Shown piece after piece: positions 17,358 through 25,684 of a stretch of 64,000 bases of DNA (its first letter is position 1; each line of letters starts with the position of its first letter). The notes under the pieces were generated by a model that had not been told where the DNA came from, searched no databases, and worked only from the letters and a program-made list of their open reading frames with translations. The stretch is from Marinimicrococcus sp033875255. Its GTDB lineage: Bacteria; Pseudomonadota; Alphaproteobacteria; Geminicoccales; Geminicoccaceae. Location of the stretch: positions 62,001-126,000 of the forward strand of contig JAWZSN010000001.1 of the NCBI GenBank assembly GCA_033875255.1. Reading direction: 5' to 3'. A program made the translations under genes and the position numbers.

Positions 17358-18305
17358 TTACACAACCTTGTGCAAAAGGAGCTCGCCCTCGCGAAGGCGG
17401 CGGCAGTTCTCCAGCGCCACGGCGAGCGAGCGCTCGAGCGTTTCCGGGGTCAGCCACGCCAGATGCGGGGCGAGCACAGTGCTCTCCATCCCCAGGAGCG
17501 GGTCGTCCGGCGGCACCGGCTCCTCCTCCATGACGTCGAGCCCCGCGGCGCGGAGCCTGCCGCTCGCCAGAGCCCGCGTCAGGGCCTGCTGGTCGACTAG
17601 CCCGCCGCGCGCGGTGTTGACGAGCACCGCGCCGGGCTTCAGCCGCTCCAGCGCGGCCGCGTCGAGCAGCCCTTCGGTCTCGGGGGTGAGTGGCAGATGC
17701 AGCGAGAGAATGTCGGCCTCGGCCAGAACATCATCGAACGGGCGCCACGCCGCCTGTGCGTCAGCCTTCGGCGTCCGGCTCCAGTAGATGACCCGCGCCC
17801 CCAGCGCTTGGAGCGGCGGCACGAGGAGGCGCGGCACCGCGCCGTGGCCCAGCAGCCCCACGGTCCGGCCGCCGATCTCGCCATACTGGTCCATGCTGCC
17901 CGGCGGCAGCTTCCAGCCGCGCCCCTCGCGGGTCGCCCGGTCGAGCTGCGGCAGGCGGCGCAGGGCCGCCAGCATCAGGGCCAGGGTCATCTCGGCTACC
18001 GCCCGGCTGTTGGTGCCGGGCATGTTGCAGACGGCGATGCCCCGTGCGGCGGCATGGGCGAGATCGATGGTGTTGACGCCGACGCCGATCTTCTGGATCA
18101 GCCGCAGCCGCGGCGCTCCGTCGATGATGGCGGCGGTCACAGGCTCCAGCACATGCCAGAGGATCTCGGCATCGCCCATCGCCGCCTGCCATGCGGCCTT
18201 GTCACCGGAGGGGACGACGCGCAGCTCGAGCCCGTCTCTGGCCAGAAGCTCCAGCCGCCTGCGCAGGGCAGGGCTCGCATCGTAATGGAAGACCACGCGT
18301 TGCAT
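17358..18305 (-). CDS. D-2-hydroxyacid dehydrogenase (NAD-dependent, PGDH-like)
   Basis: 315 residues. The catalytic domain ends in IQKIGVGVNTIDLAHAAARGIAVCNMPGTNSRAVAEM, the standard substrate loop. The Rossmann domain starts GGRTVGLLGHG. Catalytic Arg is in LVNTARGGLVD, Glu in LDVMEEEPVPPDDPLL and His in LAPHLAWLTPE, so the enzyme should be active. It could reduce hydroxypyruvate or another 2-oxoacid, or oxidise a D-2-hydroxyacid. It is divergent from the kinase and enolase-like pair, with a long inverted repeat in the 84-base gap, suggesting joint control. It ends 89 bases before sodC and is not obviously related to it. Confidence 0.9.
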   Translation of the reverse strand: MQRVVFHYDASPALRRRLELLARDGLELRVVPSGDKAAWQAAMGDAEILWHVLEPVTAAIIDGAPRLRLIQKIGVGVNTIDLAHAAARGIAVCNMPGTNSRAVAEMTLALMLAALRRLPQLDRATREGRGWKLPPGSMDQYGEIGGRTVGLLGHGAVPRLLVPPLQALGARVIYWSRTPKADAQAAWRPFDDVLAEADILSLHLPLTPETEGLLDAAALERLKPGAVLVNTARGGLVDQQALTRALASGRLRAAGLDVMEEEPVPPDDPLLGMESTVLAPHLAWLTPETLERSLAVALENCRRLREGELLLHKVV

Positions 18306-18325
18306 TCGCGCCTCGCCTGACGCAC

Positions 18326-18358
18326 CTTCGTGCCGGTCGGAGACTAGACCGGCCGAAG
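18326..18358. promoter_or_regulatory. Extended inverted repeat between divergent genes (candidate operator)
   Basis: CTTCG-TG-CCGGTC (18326-18338) is mirrored by GACCGG-C-CGAAG (18347-18358) around an 8-base centre. This gives 11 paired bases per arm with a one-base asymmetry. It sits midway between the divergent starts at 18305 and 18390. It could be a dimeric-regulator operator or an RNA hairpin in either leader. Confidence 0.5.
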
Positions 18359-18389
18359 ATCGCGGGTAAAGGCGGCAGGTGCGGCGGAA

Positions 18390-19403
18390 ATGACGGGAAT
18401 GGCTCCGGTGCCGGGCGACATCGTGGCGGCTTTGTGCCGCGGAGGCCTGGCAGCGCTGGGCGACCGTCCGGCCGGCGAGCCTCTCTCCGGCGGCGTCTCC
18501 TCCGACATCTGGCGGGTCGACCTGCCGGGCGGCCCTGTGTGCGTGAAGCGGGCGCTGGCCCGTCTCAAGGTCGCGGCCGACTGGCAGGCGCCGGTCGACC
18601 GCAATCGCTACGAGGCGGCGTGGATGGAGGTTGCCGGACGGGTGGCGCCCGAGGCGGTGCCGCCGCTGCTCCATCGCGACGAGGCGTCCGACTCGCTGGT
18701 CATGCCGTTCCTCGACCCGGCGCGCTATTCCTTGTGGAAGGCCCGGCTGGCACAAGGCGAGGCCGAGCCGGCGGTGGCCGCGGCGCTGGGCGAGGTGCTG
18801 GCGCGCATCCACCGCGCGACCGCGCTCGACCGCGAGCTCGCCGCGCGCTTCCCCACCGACGTGCTCTTCCACGCGCTCCGGCTCGAGCCCTATCTGCTCG
18901 CCACGGCCGCCCGGCACCCCGATCTCGAGCGGGCCCTCGTGCGCCTCTCGCGGCGCACCGCCATGACCAAGCTCGCCCTCGTGCATGGCGATGTGAGCCC
19001 GAAGAACATCCTCGTGGGGCCGTCGGGTCCGGTGCTGCTCGACGCGGAATGCGCCTGGTACGGCGATCCGGCATTCGACCTCGCTTTCTGCCTCAACCAC
19101 CTGCTCCTCAAGTGCCTTCTGGCGCCCCAGGCGGCAGCGGCGCTCGTCGCCTGCTTCGACGCGCTGGTCGAGCGCTATCTGGACGGGGTGACGTGGGAGC
19201 CGCGGCGGGCGCTGGAGGCGCGTACTGCGGCGCTGCTGCCCGGCCTGCTGCTGGCCCGCGTCGACGGCAAGTCGCCGGTGGAATATCTGACCGAGGAGTG
19301 GCAAAGGGACATGGTACGCAAGGTGGCACGCGGACTGTTGCTCGACCCGGTGGTGGGGCTCGTCGCCGTGCGCGATGCCTGGACCGGGGCGCTGGCGTCG
19401 TGA
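18390..19403 (+). CDS. Phosphotransferase family kinase (APH fold, substrate unknown)
   Basis: 337 residues with the aminoglycoside-phosphotransferase kinase fold. SGGVSSDIWRVDLPGGPVCVKRAL carries the nucleotide loop and the phosphate-anchoring Lys. LVHGDVSPKNILV is the Brenner catalytic loop with Asp and Asn, and LLDAECAWYGDPAFDLAF carries the metal-binding Asp. The FYGDPxFD-like tail recalls methylthioribose kinase more than antibiotic kinases, so a small sugar or hydroxyacid is a plausible substrate. The stop overlaps the start of the enolase-like gene (GTGA), so the two products are made together and probably act in sequence. The substrate is inference only. Confidence 0.8.
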   Translation: MTGMAPVPGDIVAALCRGGLAALGDRPAGEPLSGGVSSDIWRVDLPGGPVCVKRALARLKVAADWQAPVDRNRYEAAWMEVAGRVAPEAVPPLLHRDEASDSLVMPFLDPARYSLWKARLAQGEAEPAVAAALGEVLARIHRATALDRELAARFPTDVLFHALRLEPYLLATAARHPDLERALVRLSRRTAMTKLALVHGDVSPKNILVGPSGPVLLDAECAWYGDPAFDLAFCLNHLLLKCLLAPQAAAALVACFDALVERYLDGVTWEPRRALEARTAALLPGLLLARVDGKSPVEYLTEEWQRDMVRKVARGLLLDPVVGLVAVRDAWTGALAS

Positions 19404-20692
19404 GCGGGGCGAGGATCGCAAGCGTTCACGGCCGCCGGGTCTGGGACAGCCGCGGCCGGCCGACCGTCGAGGTCGAGGTAACTCTCCAAGGCGGCATGAC
19501 CGGGCGCGCCATAGCCCCGGCCGGTGCCTCCACCGGCAGCGGCGAGGCGCTCGACCTGCGCGACGGCGGCGAGCGGCTGGGCGGCCACGATGTCGGCCGC
19601 GCGCTGGGCAATGTCGAGCGGTTGATCGCCCCGGCGCTGCTGGGCCAGGACGCGTTCGACCAGAACGGGGCGGACCGGCTCCTGATCGAGCTCGACGGCA
19701 CGCCGGGCAAGACACGCCTCGGCGGCAACGCCACCATCGCCACCTCCATGGCCGTGGCCCACGCCGCCGCCGCCGCCGCCGGGCTGCCCTTGTGGCGGCA
19801 TCTGGGGGGCGAGGGGGCGGTCACCATGCCGCTGCCGGAAATCCAGATCTTCGGCGGCGGCAAGCACGCCGCCGGCCGCCTCGACATCCAGGACTTCCTC
19901 GTCGTGTGCCCGGGAGCGGAAAGCTTCGCCCAGGCGCTGGAGTGGACCGCCGAGGTCTACATGGCGGCGGGGCGCCTGATGGACCAGGCCGGCCGGCTCA
20001 AGGGTGTGGCCGACGAGGGCGGCTTTTGGCCCGAGTTCGACGACAACGAGCAGGCGCTGGCGATGCTGACCCGGGCGATCGAGCGGGCCGGCTACCGCCC
20101 GGGCGAGGAGGTCGCCATCGCGCTCGACGTGGCCGCTTCCTCCTTCGGCGCGAACGGGCATTACCGGCTCGGCCGCGAGGGCCGCGCGCTCGACAGCGCC
20201 GGCATGGTCGAGCTGCTGGGCGGGTGGCTCGCGCGCTACCCCATCGTTTCCGTCGAGGATCCGGTGGCCGAGGACGACGAGGCCGGCTTCATCGCCTTCC
20301 GGCAGCGTTTCGGCAAGAACGTGCAGGTGGTCGGTGACGACTTCCTGGTAACCGACGCCGGGCGCGTCGAGCGGGCGGCTGCCACCGGCGCGTGCAGCAC
20401 CGTCCTGCTCAAGCCCAACCAGTGCGGCACGCTGAGCGAGACCAAGGCGGCCTGGGAGGCGGCGAAGGCGCACGGCATGGGCGGCATCGTCTCGGCGCGC
20501 TCGGGCGAGAGCGAGGACGTCACCATCATCCATCTCGCAGTGGGCTGGGGCGTGGCGCAGTTCAAGGTGGGCTCGTTCACCCGCTCGGAGCGGATGGCCA
20601 AGTGGAACGAGGGGCTCAGGATCGAGGAGGCGCTGGGCGGCGGTGCCCGCTTCGCCGGGCGGGCGGCGCTCGCGACGGGTCTTGAAGCCTGA
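19400..20692 (+). CDS. Enolase-family protein with altered active site (possible non-glycolytic paralogue)
   Basis: 430 residues covering the whole enolase fold: WDSRGRPTVEVEV at the start, GVADEGGFWP with the catalytic acid Glu, the metal ligands Asp in ALDVAAS, Glu in VSVEDP and Asp in VVGDDFLVT, and the catalytic Lys in LLKPNQCGTLSET. Three positions differ from true enolases. The loop Ser that binds the second magnesium is Ala (APAGASTG), the Glu of QEFM is Asp (LDIQDFLV), and the His of SHRSGE is Ala (VSARSGES). Pro and Cys also disturb the KxNQxG signature. It is probably active on a different 2-phosphoacid, or is a weak enolase. The start is GTG 19400, coupled to the kinase. Confidence 0.8.
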   Translation: MSGARIASVHGRRVWDSRGRPTVEVEVTLQGGMTGRAIAPAGASTGSGEALDLRDGGERLGGHDVGRALGNVERLIAPALLGQDAFDQNGADRLLIELDGTPGKTRLGGNATIATSMAVAHAAAAAAGLPLWRHLGGEGAVTMPLPEIQIFGGGKHAAGRLDIQDFLVVCPGAESFAQALEWTAEVYMAAGRLMDQAGRLKGVADEGGFWPEFDDNEQALAMLTRAIERAGYRPGEEVAIALDVAASSFGANGHYRLGREGRALDSAGMVELLGGWLARYPIVSVEDPVAEDDEAGFIAFRQRFGKNVQVVGDDFLVTDAGRVERAAATGACSTVLLKPNQCGTLSETKAAWEAAKAHGMGGIVSARSGESEDVTIIHLAVGWGVAQFKVGSFTRSERMAKWNEGLRIEEALGGGARFAGRAALATGLEA

Positions 20693-20717
20693 GCCCGCAT
20701 CACCGACATTTGCTCGC

Positions 20718-21065
20718 ATGGTCGAGCTTCTGCACCGCTACCGCCTGATCGGCGCCGAGCCGAAGGAGGCGCAGCTCTGGCGCAAGCTGGGTCGCCTCGC
20801 GGCCCGGCTGCCCTTCGCCCACGATCTGGTTGCCGCCTGGTACTGCGCGCGCGACCCGGCCACGCCCGGCTATGTGCGTGCCGTCCTGCTGGGTGCGGTC
20901 GCCTACTTCATCATGCCGATTGACGCGGTGCCGGACATCGTGGCGGTGCTGGGCTTCACCGATGACGCTGCGGTGATCGCCGCGGTACTGGGTGCGCTGG
21001 GCACGCACGTGACCGAGGAGCACCGCGCGGCGGCGCGCGACCGGCTGGCCCGCCTCGAGACGTAA
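20718..21065 (+). CDS. YkvA-type DUF1232 membrane protein
   Basis: 115 residues. The DUF1232 core YFIMPIDAVPDIVAVLGFTDDAAVIAAVLG lies near residues 60-95. It is the family signature and probably spans or lines the membrane. The function is not known. It starts 25 bases after the enolase-like gene, so it may be on the same transcript. The frame is open upstream into that gene, but ATG 20718 gives the normal length. Confidence 0.8.
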   Translation: MVELLHRYRLIGAEPKEAQLWRKLGRLAARLPFAHDLVAAWYCARDPATPGYVRAVLLGAVAYFIMPIDAVPDIVAVLGFTDDAAVIAAVLGALGTHVTEEHRAAARDRLARLET

Positions 21066-21140
21066 CGGCGGCAGCCGCCGCCTCTGATCGCGGACTCCGA
21101 TCCGCGCTCTCGGCCTTTGCCGACGGGAAGAAACATGCCG

Positions 21141-21177
21141 GCCGCGCGCAGTGCCTTGCATGGCGTCGCCGCGGCGG
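21141..21177. repeat. Dispersed intergenic repeat, copy B
   Basis: The partner of 2191-2227 (32 of 37 bases identical, same orientation). It lies in the 270-base gap before the K+/H+ antiporter gene, where no protein is recognisable. A short hairpin GCGGA...TCCGC lies about 40 bases upstream. Confidence 0.35.
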
Positions 21178-21335
21178 CCTGCACGCCTGACGTCCGCGCT
21201 GAACGACCGCCGCGGCGCCAAAAACAATCGGCGCTACGCCCTTGCCTTCCGCGGACCGCCCCGGCATCCAAAGGAGGGGGCCTGTGCAGCCGGCTCCTTT
21301 CGCGAAAATGCAGAGCTGGGGAGCCGGGCCGGGTG

Positions 21336-23132
21336 ATGGCGAGTCTGGGCGCGATCAACGTTTTTCTTTTCGTCGGGGCGCTGCTCGTCCTCCTCGGTAT
21401 CCTCTCGAGCCTGATCGCCACCCGCTTCGGCGCGCCGCTGCTGCTCGTGTTCCTGGTCATCGGCATGCTGGCGGGTGAGGACGGCCCCGGCGGCATCCGC
21501 TTCGACAATGTCGAGACGACCTATCTGGTGGGCTCGATCGCGCTTGCCATCATCCTCTTCGACGGCGGCCTGCGTACGAGGATCGCGACGTTTCGCGGAA
21601 TCCTCGCACCGGCCGTGGTGATGGCGACGCTGGGCGTGCTGCTGACGGCGGCGCTGACCGGGCTCGCCGTGATGCTGATCTTCGAGGTCAGTTTCCTCCA
21701 TGGCATGCTGCTGGGTGCCATCGTCGGCTCGACCGATGCAGCCGCGGTGTTCTTCCTGCTGCGCTCCGGCGGTCTCGAGCTGCGCCGGCGGGTGGGCTCG
21801 ACCCTCGAGGTCGAATCCAGCACCAACGATCCCATGGCGATGTTCCTCACCCTGGTGCTCATCGAGCTGGTGGTGGCGCCGGGCGCCGACGATCTGGGCC
21901 GCGCTGGCCTGATGCTGCTGCAGCAGGCCGCGGTAGGCGCCGCTGCCGGACTCGCCGGCGGGGCGGCGGTGTGCTGGCTGCTCAACCGCGTCGAGCTGCC
22001 GGGCGGGCTTCATCCGCTGCTCGTGCTGGTGGCTGCTCTGCTGGTCTTCGGCGCCGCCAACCTGCTGGGCGGCAGCGGCTTCCTCGCGACCTATCTGGCG
22101 GGCCTCGTCGTCGGCAACCGGCCGGTGCGCGCCTATGCCAGCATCATCGACTTCCACGACACCGCCACATGGCTGTGCCAGATCCTCATGTTCGTGCTGC
22201 TGGGTCTCCTCGTGACGCCGACGCGCCTGCTCGACAGCGCCCTGCCGGCGCTGGGCGTGGCCGCGGCCCTCATGTTCCTGGCCCGTCCGGCGGCGACCTT
22301 CCTGTGCCTCCTGCCGTTCCGCTTCGCGCTCAAGGAGCTGGCTTTCGTGAGCTGGGTCGGGCTGCGCGGGGCGGTCAGCATCTTCCTTGCGATCCTGCCG
22401 CTGCTGGCCGGGTTGCCGGAGGCGCGGCTGTTCTTCGACGTGGCGTTCTTCGTGGTGCTGACCTCGCTCCTGGCGCAGGGCTGGACCCTCAACGCGGCGG
22501 CGCGCCGGCTGAAGGTGGCGCTCCCGCGGACTGCGGCGTCGGTGCAGCGTGTCGAGCTCGACCTGCCCGGCCAGCTCGCCCAGGAGCTGGTGGGCTATCC
22601 GATCCGCGGCGAGCGCAACTGGTGGCGGCGCGCCTCGCTGCCGCGCTGGGCCCGGCTGGTTCTCGTGGTGCGCGAGGGGGCGATCCTCGACGCGGCCGAG
22701 GCGGGTGAGCTGCGGCCGGGTGACTATGGCTATTTCCTGGCGCCGCCGGAGCGGGCGCATCGTCTCGACCGGCTGTTCGCGCTGGAGGACGAGGAGCAGG
22801 AAGGGCAGCGCCGCCCCAGCGAGTTCGCCCTGCATGCCGACGTCACGCTGGGAGCGCTGGCCGATCTCTACGGGCTCGAGGTACCGCCCGAGGAGCGCGA
22901 CTGGACCCTCGAGCGCCTGTTCGCCGAGCGCTTCGAGGACGGGCCGCGGCGCGGCGACCGGCTCGCCATCGGGCGCGCCGTGGTGATCGCCCGCGGGATC
23001 GAGGAGGAGCGGCTGGCGGCGGCGGCCCTGATGCTCGACGATCCCTATGAGCGGCTGCTCGCCGAGGAGCGGCGGCAGGGGCCTCGGGCCTGGCTCGAAC
23101 GGCAGCGGGCCGGGTGGCGCCGGTCGCGTTGA
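21336..23132 (+). CDS. K+/H+ antiporter, CPA1 family with C-terminal regulatory domains (NhaP2/CvrA-like)
   Basis: 598 residues. The membrane part (about residues 1-395, roughly twelve helices) has the CPA1 markers ILFDGGLRT, GAIVGSTDAAAVFFLLR and VESSTNDPMAMFL, the last holding the ion-binding Asp, and WVGLRGAVSIFLA. A TrkA-C (RCK-C) domain follows near residues 410-490, then a CorC/HlyC-type transporter-associated domain (HADVTLGALADLYGLEVPPEE...GDRLAIGRAVVIAR). This combination is that of NhaP2/CvrA, which exports K+ or Na+ in exchange for protons and is gated by cytoplasmic ligands. ATG 21336 is chosen over the preceding GTG 21333. Confidence 0.9.
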   Translation: MASLGAINVFLFVGALLVLLGILSSLIATRFGAPLLLVFLVIGMLAGEDGPGGIRFDNVETTYLVGSIALAIILFDGGLRTRIATFRGILAPAVVMATLGVLLTAALTGLAVMLIFEVSFLHGMLLGAIVGSTDAAAVFFLLRSGGLELRRRVGSTLEVESSTNDPMAMFLTLVLIELVVAPGADDLGRAGLMLLQQAAVGAAAGLAGGAAVCWLLNRVELPGGLHPLLVLVAALLVFGAANLLGGSGFLATYLAGLVVGNRPVRAYASIIDFHDTATWLCQILMFVLLGLLVTPTRLLDSALPALGVAAALMFLARPAATFLCLLPFRFALKELAFVSWVGLRGAVSIFLAILPLLAGLPEARLFFDVAFFVVLTSLLAQGWTLNAAARRLKVALPRTAASVQRVELDLPGQLAQELVGYPIRGERNWWRRASLPRWARLVLVVREGAILDAAEAGELRPGDYGYFLAPPERAHRLDRLFALEDEEQEGQRRPSEFALHADVTLGALADLYGLEVPPEERDWTLERLFAERFEDGPRRGDRLAIGRAVVIARGIEEERLAAAALMLDDPYERLLAEERRQGPRAWLERQRAGWRRSR

Positions 23133-23254
23133 CCCCGGGCCCGCGTCCGGCCTAGCTTGGCGCGCCTGCGCCTGCCTGCGCGCTGTCTCCTGTCCTTACT
23201 GGTGCTGCTGATGGCTGATCTCGAGCGGTTCGCCTGCTCTCCCCAGAGGCTGCC

Positions 23255-24637
23255 GTGCAGCCGGTGCCGATGAGCGCGCCGGCCGGGGTGGCGCCGGCGC
23301 CGCTGCGCCGGCATCTGGGCGAGACCCTGTCGCTCGCCGCGCCGGTGATGGTGGCGCGCGCCGGCGTGCTGGTGATGGTGGTGGTCGACACCGTCATGAC
23401 CGGCCTTGCCGCCTCCGACGAGCTGGCTTTCTACGCCATCGCCACCGCCCCCTTCACGCTGCTCATGCTGTTGGGGATCGGCCTGATGACCGGGGTGGTC
23501 GTGCTGGTGGCGCAGGCCGCCGGGGCGGGCCGGTCGGCCGAGTGCGGCGCGATCTGGCGCATGGGCGTGCTGGACGGCCTCATCCTGGGCGGGCTGGGCG
23601 CCCTCCTGCTGCTGCCGGCCGAGGGCATGCTCCGGGCGCTGGGTCAAAGCGAGGCGCTGGCGGTGCATGGCGGCGAGGTCACCCGCATGTTCGCGATCGG
23701 CCTGCCCGCCGTGCTGATGCATACCGCCACCGCCTTCTTCCTCGAGGGCATCCGCCGGCCGCACGTCAACATCGCGGTGATGGTGCTGGCCAATCTCGTC
23801 AACGCCCTCCTGAACTACGGGCTCATCTACGGCGAGCTCGGCCTGCCCGCGATGGGCGGGGCCGGCGCTGCGCTGGCAACCTCGATCGCGCGCTGGTTCA
23901 TGTTCCTGGCCCTCCTCCTCTATGCGTGGCGGATGCAGGGGGCCGAGGGCTTCGGGGTGCGCAGCGGCTCGGGCGGCGGCCTCGCCCTTCAGCGCCGCCT
24001 CCTGGCGCTTGGCCTGCCGGTGGCGGCGGCGCAGGGGCTGGAGACCGCCGCCTTCCAGATGCTCACGATCTTCGGCGGCTGGCTCGGTACCACCCAGCTC
24101 GCCGCCTACCAGGCGCTCAACAATCTCACGGCCCTGGTCTACATGCTGACCTTGGGGCTCTCGACCGCTACCGCGGTACGGGTCGGCGGCGCTGTCGGGC
24201 GCAATGCGCCCATCGATGCCAGGCGCGCCGCCTGGGTCGGGGTGGTGGCCGGCGCCGGTATCATGCTGCTGCTGGCGCCCGTCCTGCTGCTGTTCCGCGA
24301 GACCATCGCCCAGGGCTATACCAACGATCCTGACGTTCTGCTGCTGATGGCGCCGGCCATGGCGCTTCTCGCGCCGGTCATCATCGTCGACTGCACCCAA
24401 GGCGTGCTGGCGGGCGCGTTGCGCGGCGGCTCCGACGTCTGGGTCCCGACGACGCTTTATGTGACCGGCTTCTGGCTGGTCCAGGTGCCGGTGGCCTGGC
24501 TGTGCGCCTTCAGGCTCGATCTCGGGGTGCCGGGGCTGCTTCTAGGGATCCTCGCCGGCTGCACCGTGGCGAGCCTCCTGCTGGGCACGCGCCTCCACCT
24601 CGTGGCCCGCTCGGGAAGGCTGGTGGCGGCCGGCTGA
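23255..24637 (+). CDS. MATE family efflux transporter (NorM-like)
   Basis: 460 residues with two pseudo-symmetric bundles of six helices. The family pattern HLGETLSLAAPVMVARAGVLVMVVVDTVMTGL opens each typical NorM sequence. GLMTGVVVLVAQAAGAG, FFLEGIRRPHVNI and the C-terminal VDCTQGVLAGALRGGSDVWVPTTLY, equivalent to the usual QxxxxGxLRGxxDT motif, are present. It would export cationic compounds using Na+ or H+. GTG 23255 and ATG 23270 are both possible starts. It stands alone between the antiporter and a methyltransferase gene. Confidence 0.9.
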   Translation: MQPVPMSAPAGVAPAPLRRHLGETLSLAAPVMVARAGVLVMVVVDTVMTGLAASDELAFYAIATAPFTLLMLLGIGLMTGVVVLVAQAAGAGRSAECGAIWRMGVLDGLILGGLGALLLLPAEGMLRALGQSEALAVHGGEVTRMFAIGLPAVLMHTATAFFLEGIRRPHVNIAVMVLANLVNALLNYGLIYGELGLPAMGGAGAALATSIARWFMFLALLLYAWRMQGAEGFGVRSGSGGGLALQRRLLALGLPVAAAQGLETAAFQMLTIFGGWLGTTQLAAYQALNNLTALVYMLTLGLSTATAVRVGGAVGRNAPIDARRAAWVGVVAGAGIMLLLAPVLLLFRETIAQGYTNDPDVLLLMAPAMALLAPVIIVDCTQGVLAGALRGGSDVWVPTTLYVTGFWLVQVPVAWLCAFRLDLGVPGLLLGILAGCTVASLLLGTRLHLVARSGRLVAAG

Positions 24638-24681
24638 GCCGGCGCCTTGGCAGAGCGTCGGGGGGCTGCCATATCGGGTCC

Positions 24682-25581
24682 ATGACGACGGCCCCCCAGA
24701 TCTTCGACCGGCGGACGGTGCGGCTGCGCCGCCAACGGCTGCTGCGCTCCCGGGACGACAGCGACTTCCTGCGCCGCGAGGTGAGCCTGCGCCTACTCGA
24801 GCGGCTGGCCGACATCAAGCGCCCGTTCCCGCTGGTGCTCGATGTCGCGAGCGGCCCGCTGTTCGAGGCGCTGATGGCCAAGGAGGGCCGCCGGCCCGGG
24901 CGCCTGGTACGCTGCGACGGTCTGCCGGCCCTTGCCGCGGCGGGCGCCGGTGACGGCGTGGTGGCCGACGAGGAATTGCTGCCCTTCGCTCCCGACCGTT
25001 TCGACGCCGCCTTGAGCGTCATGGCGCTGCACTGGGTCAACGACCTTCCGGGCACGCTGGCGCAGCTGCGCTACTGCCTCAAGCCGGATGGGCTGCTGCT
25101 GGCGGCATTTCCCGGCGGTGACACGCTGGTCGAGCTGCGCTGGGCGCTGATGCAGGCCGAGCTCGAGATCGCCGGCGGTGCGGCGGCACGCGTCTCGCCG
25201 TTCATCGACCTGCGCGATGCCGGCATGCTCCTGCAACGCGCCGGCTTCGCCCTGCCGATGGCCGACCAGGACCGGATCACCGTGCACTATCGCGAGCCGT
25301 GGCGGCTGATCGCCGATCTCCGGGCGATGGGCGAGGGCAATGCGCTAGCCGACCGCGACCGGCGGCCGCTGCGCCCCGAGGTGCTGGCCCGGGCGCTGGG
25401 GCTCTACCGCGAACGCTTCGGCGACGCCGAGGGCACCGTGCCCGCGACCTTCGACATCGTCTTTCTCACCGGCTGGAAGCCGCACGACAGCCAGCCCCGT
25501 CCGCTACCGCGCGGCAGCGGCAAGGTCGATCTGGGTCAGTTTCTCGGGGGGGGCGGGCCCACGGACCCGAAGCCGGAGTGA
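24682..25581 (+). CDS. SAM-dependent methyltransferase-fold protein, NDUFAF5/BioC-like
   Basis: 299 residues. The N-terminus QIFDRRTVRLRRQRLLRSRDDSDFLRREVSLRLLERL is the hallmark of the alphaproteobacterial homologue of NDUFAF5, a complex I assembly factor that hydroxylates an Arg of the NDUFS7 subunit. The nucleotide motif LVLDVASGP replaces the usual LDLGCxxG, DRFDAALSVMALHWVNDLPG follows, and the tail FDIVFLTGWKP is family-typical. It lacks the common comF and grxC neighbours. The role in complex I assembly is inferred from the family only. Confidence 0.82.
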   Translation: MTTAPQIFDRRTVRLRRQRLLRSRDDSDFLRREVSLRLLERLADIKRPFPLVLDVASGPLFEALMAKEGRRPGRLVRCDGLPALAAAGAGDGVVADEELLPFAPDRFDAALSVMALHWVNDLPGTLAQLRYCLKPDGLLLAAFPGGDTLVELRWALMQAELEIAGGAAARVSPFIDLRDAGMLLQRAGFALPMADQDRITVHYREPWRLIADLRAMGEGNALADRDRRPLRPEVLARALGLYRERFGDAEGTVPATFDIVFLTGWKPHDSQPRPLPRGSGKVDLGQFLGGGGPTDPKPE

Positions 25582-25684
25582 GGCTGCCGCCGCTCGGGCT
25601 GGCGACGGCGGAGCCGTGCGAGGCGCTGCCCGCGGCAGTCGCTCTCCGAGTCCCGCCGGTCGGTGGCGGCGGATGGCGGCCGCG

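Noticed and set aside
18191..19399. A long frame that runs through the kinase gene into the enolase-like gene, suggesting a fusion protein
   Set aside because: The kinase reads in another frame with clear catalytic motifs. The upstream part of the long frame is a shadow, and the enolase-like protein starts at GTG 19400.
21234..22835. A 533-codon minus-strand frame, Gln- and His-rich, opposite the K+/H+ antiporter gene
   Set aside because: Antisense of a membrane protein in GC-rich DNA yields long Gln/His/Arg frames. No ribosome site or homology was seen.
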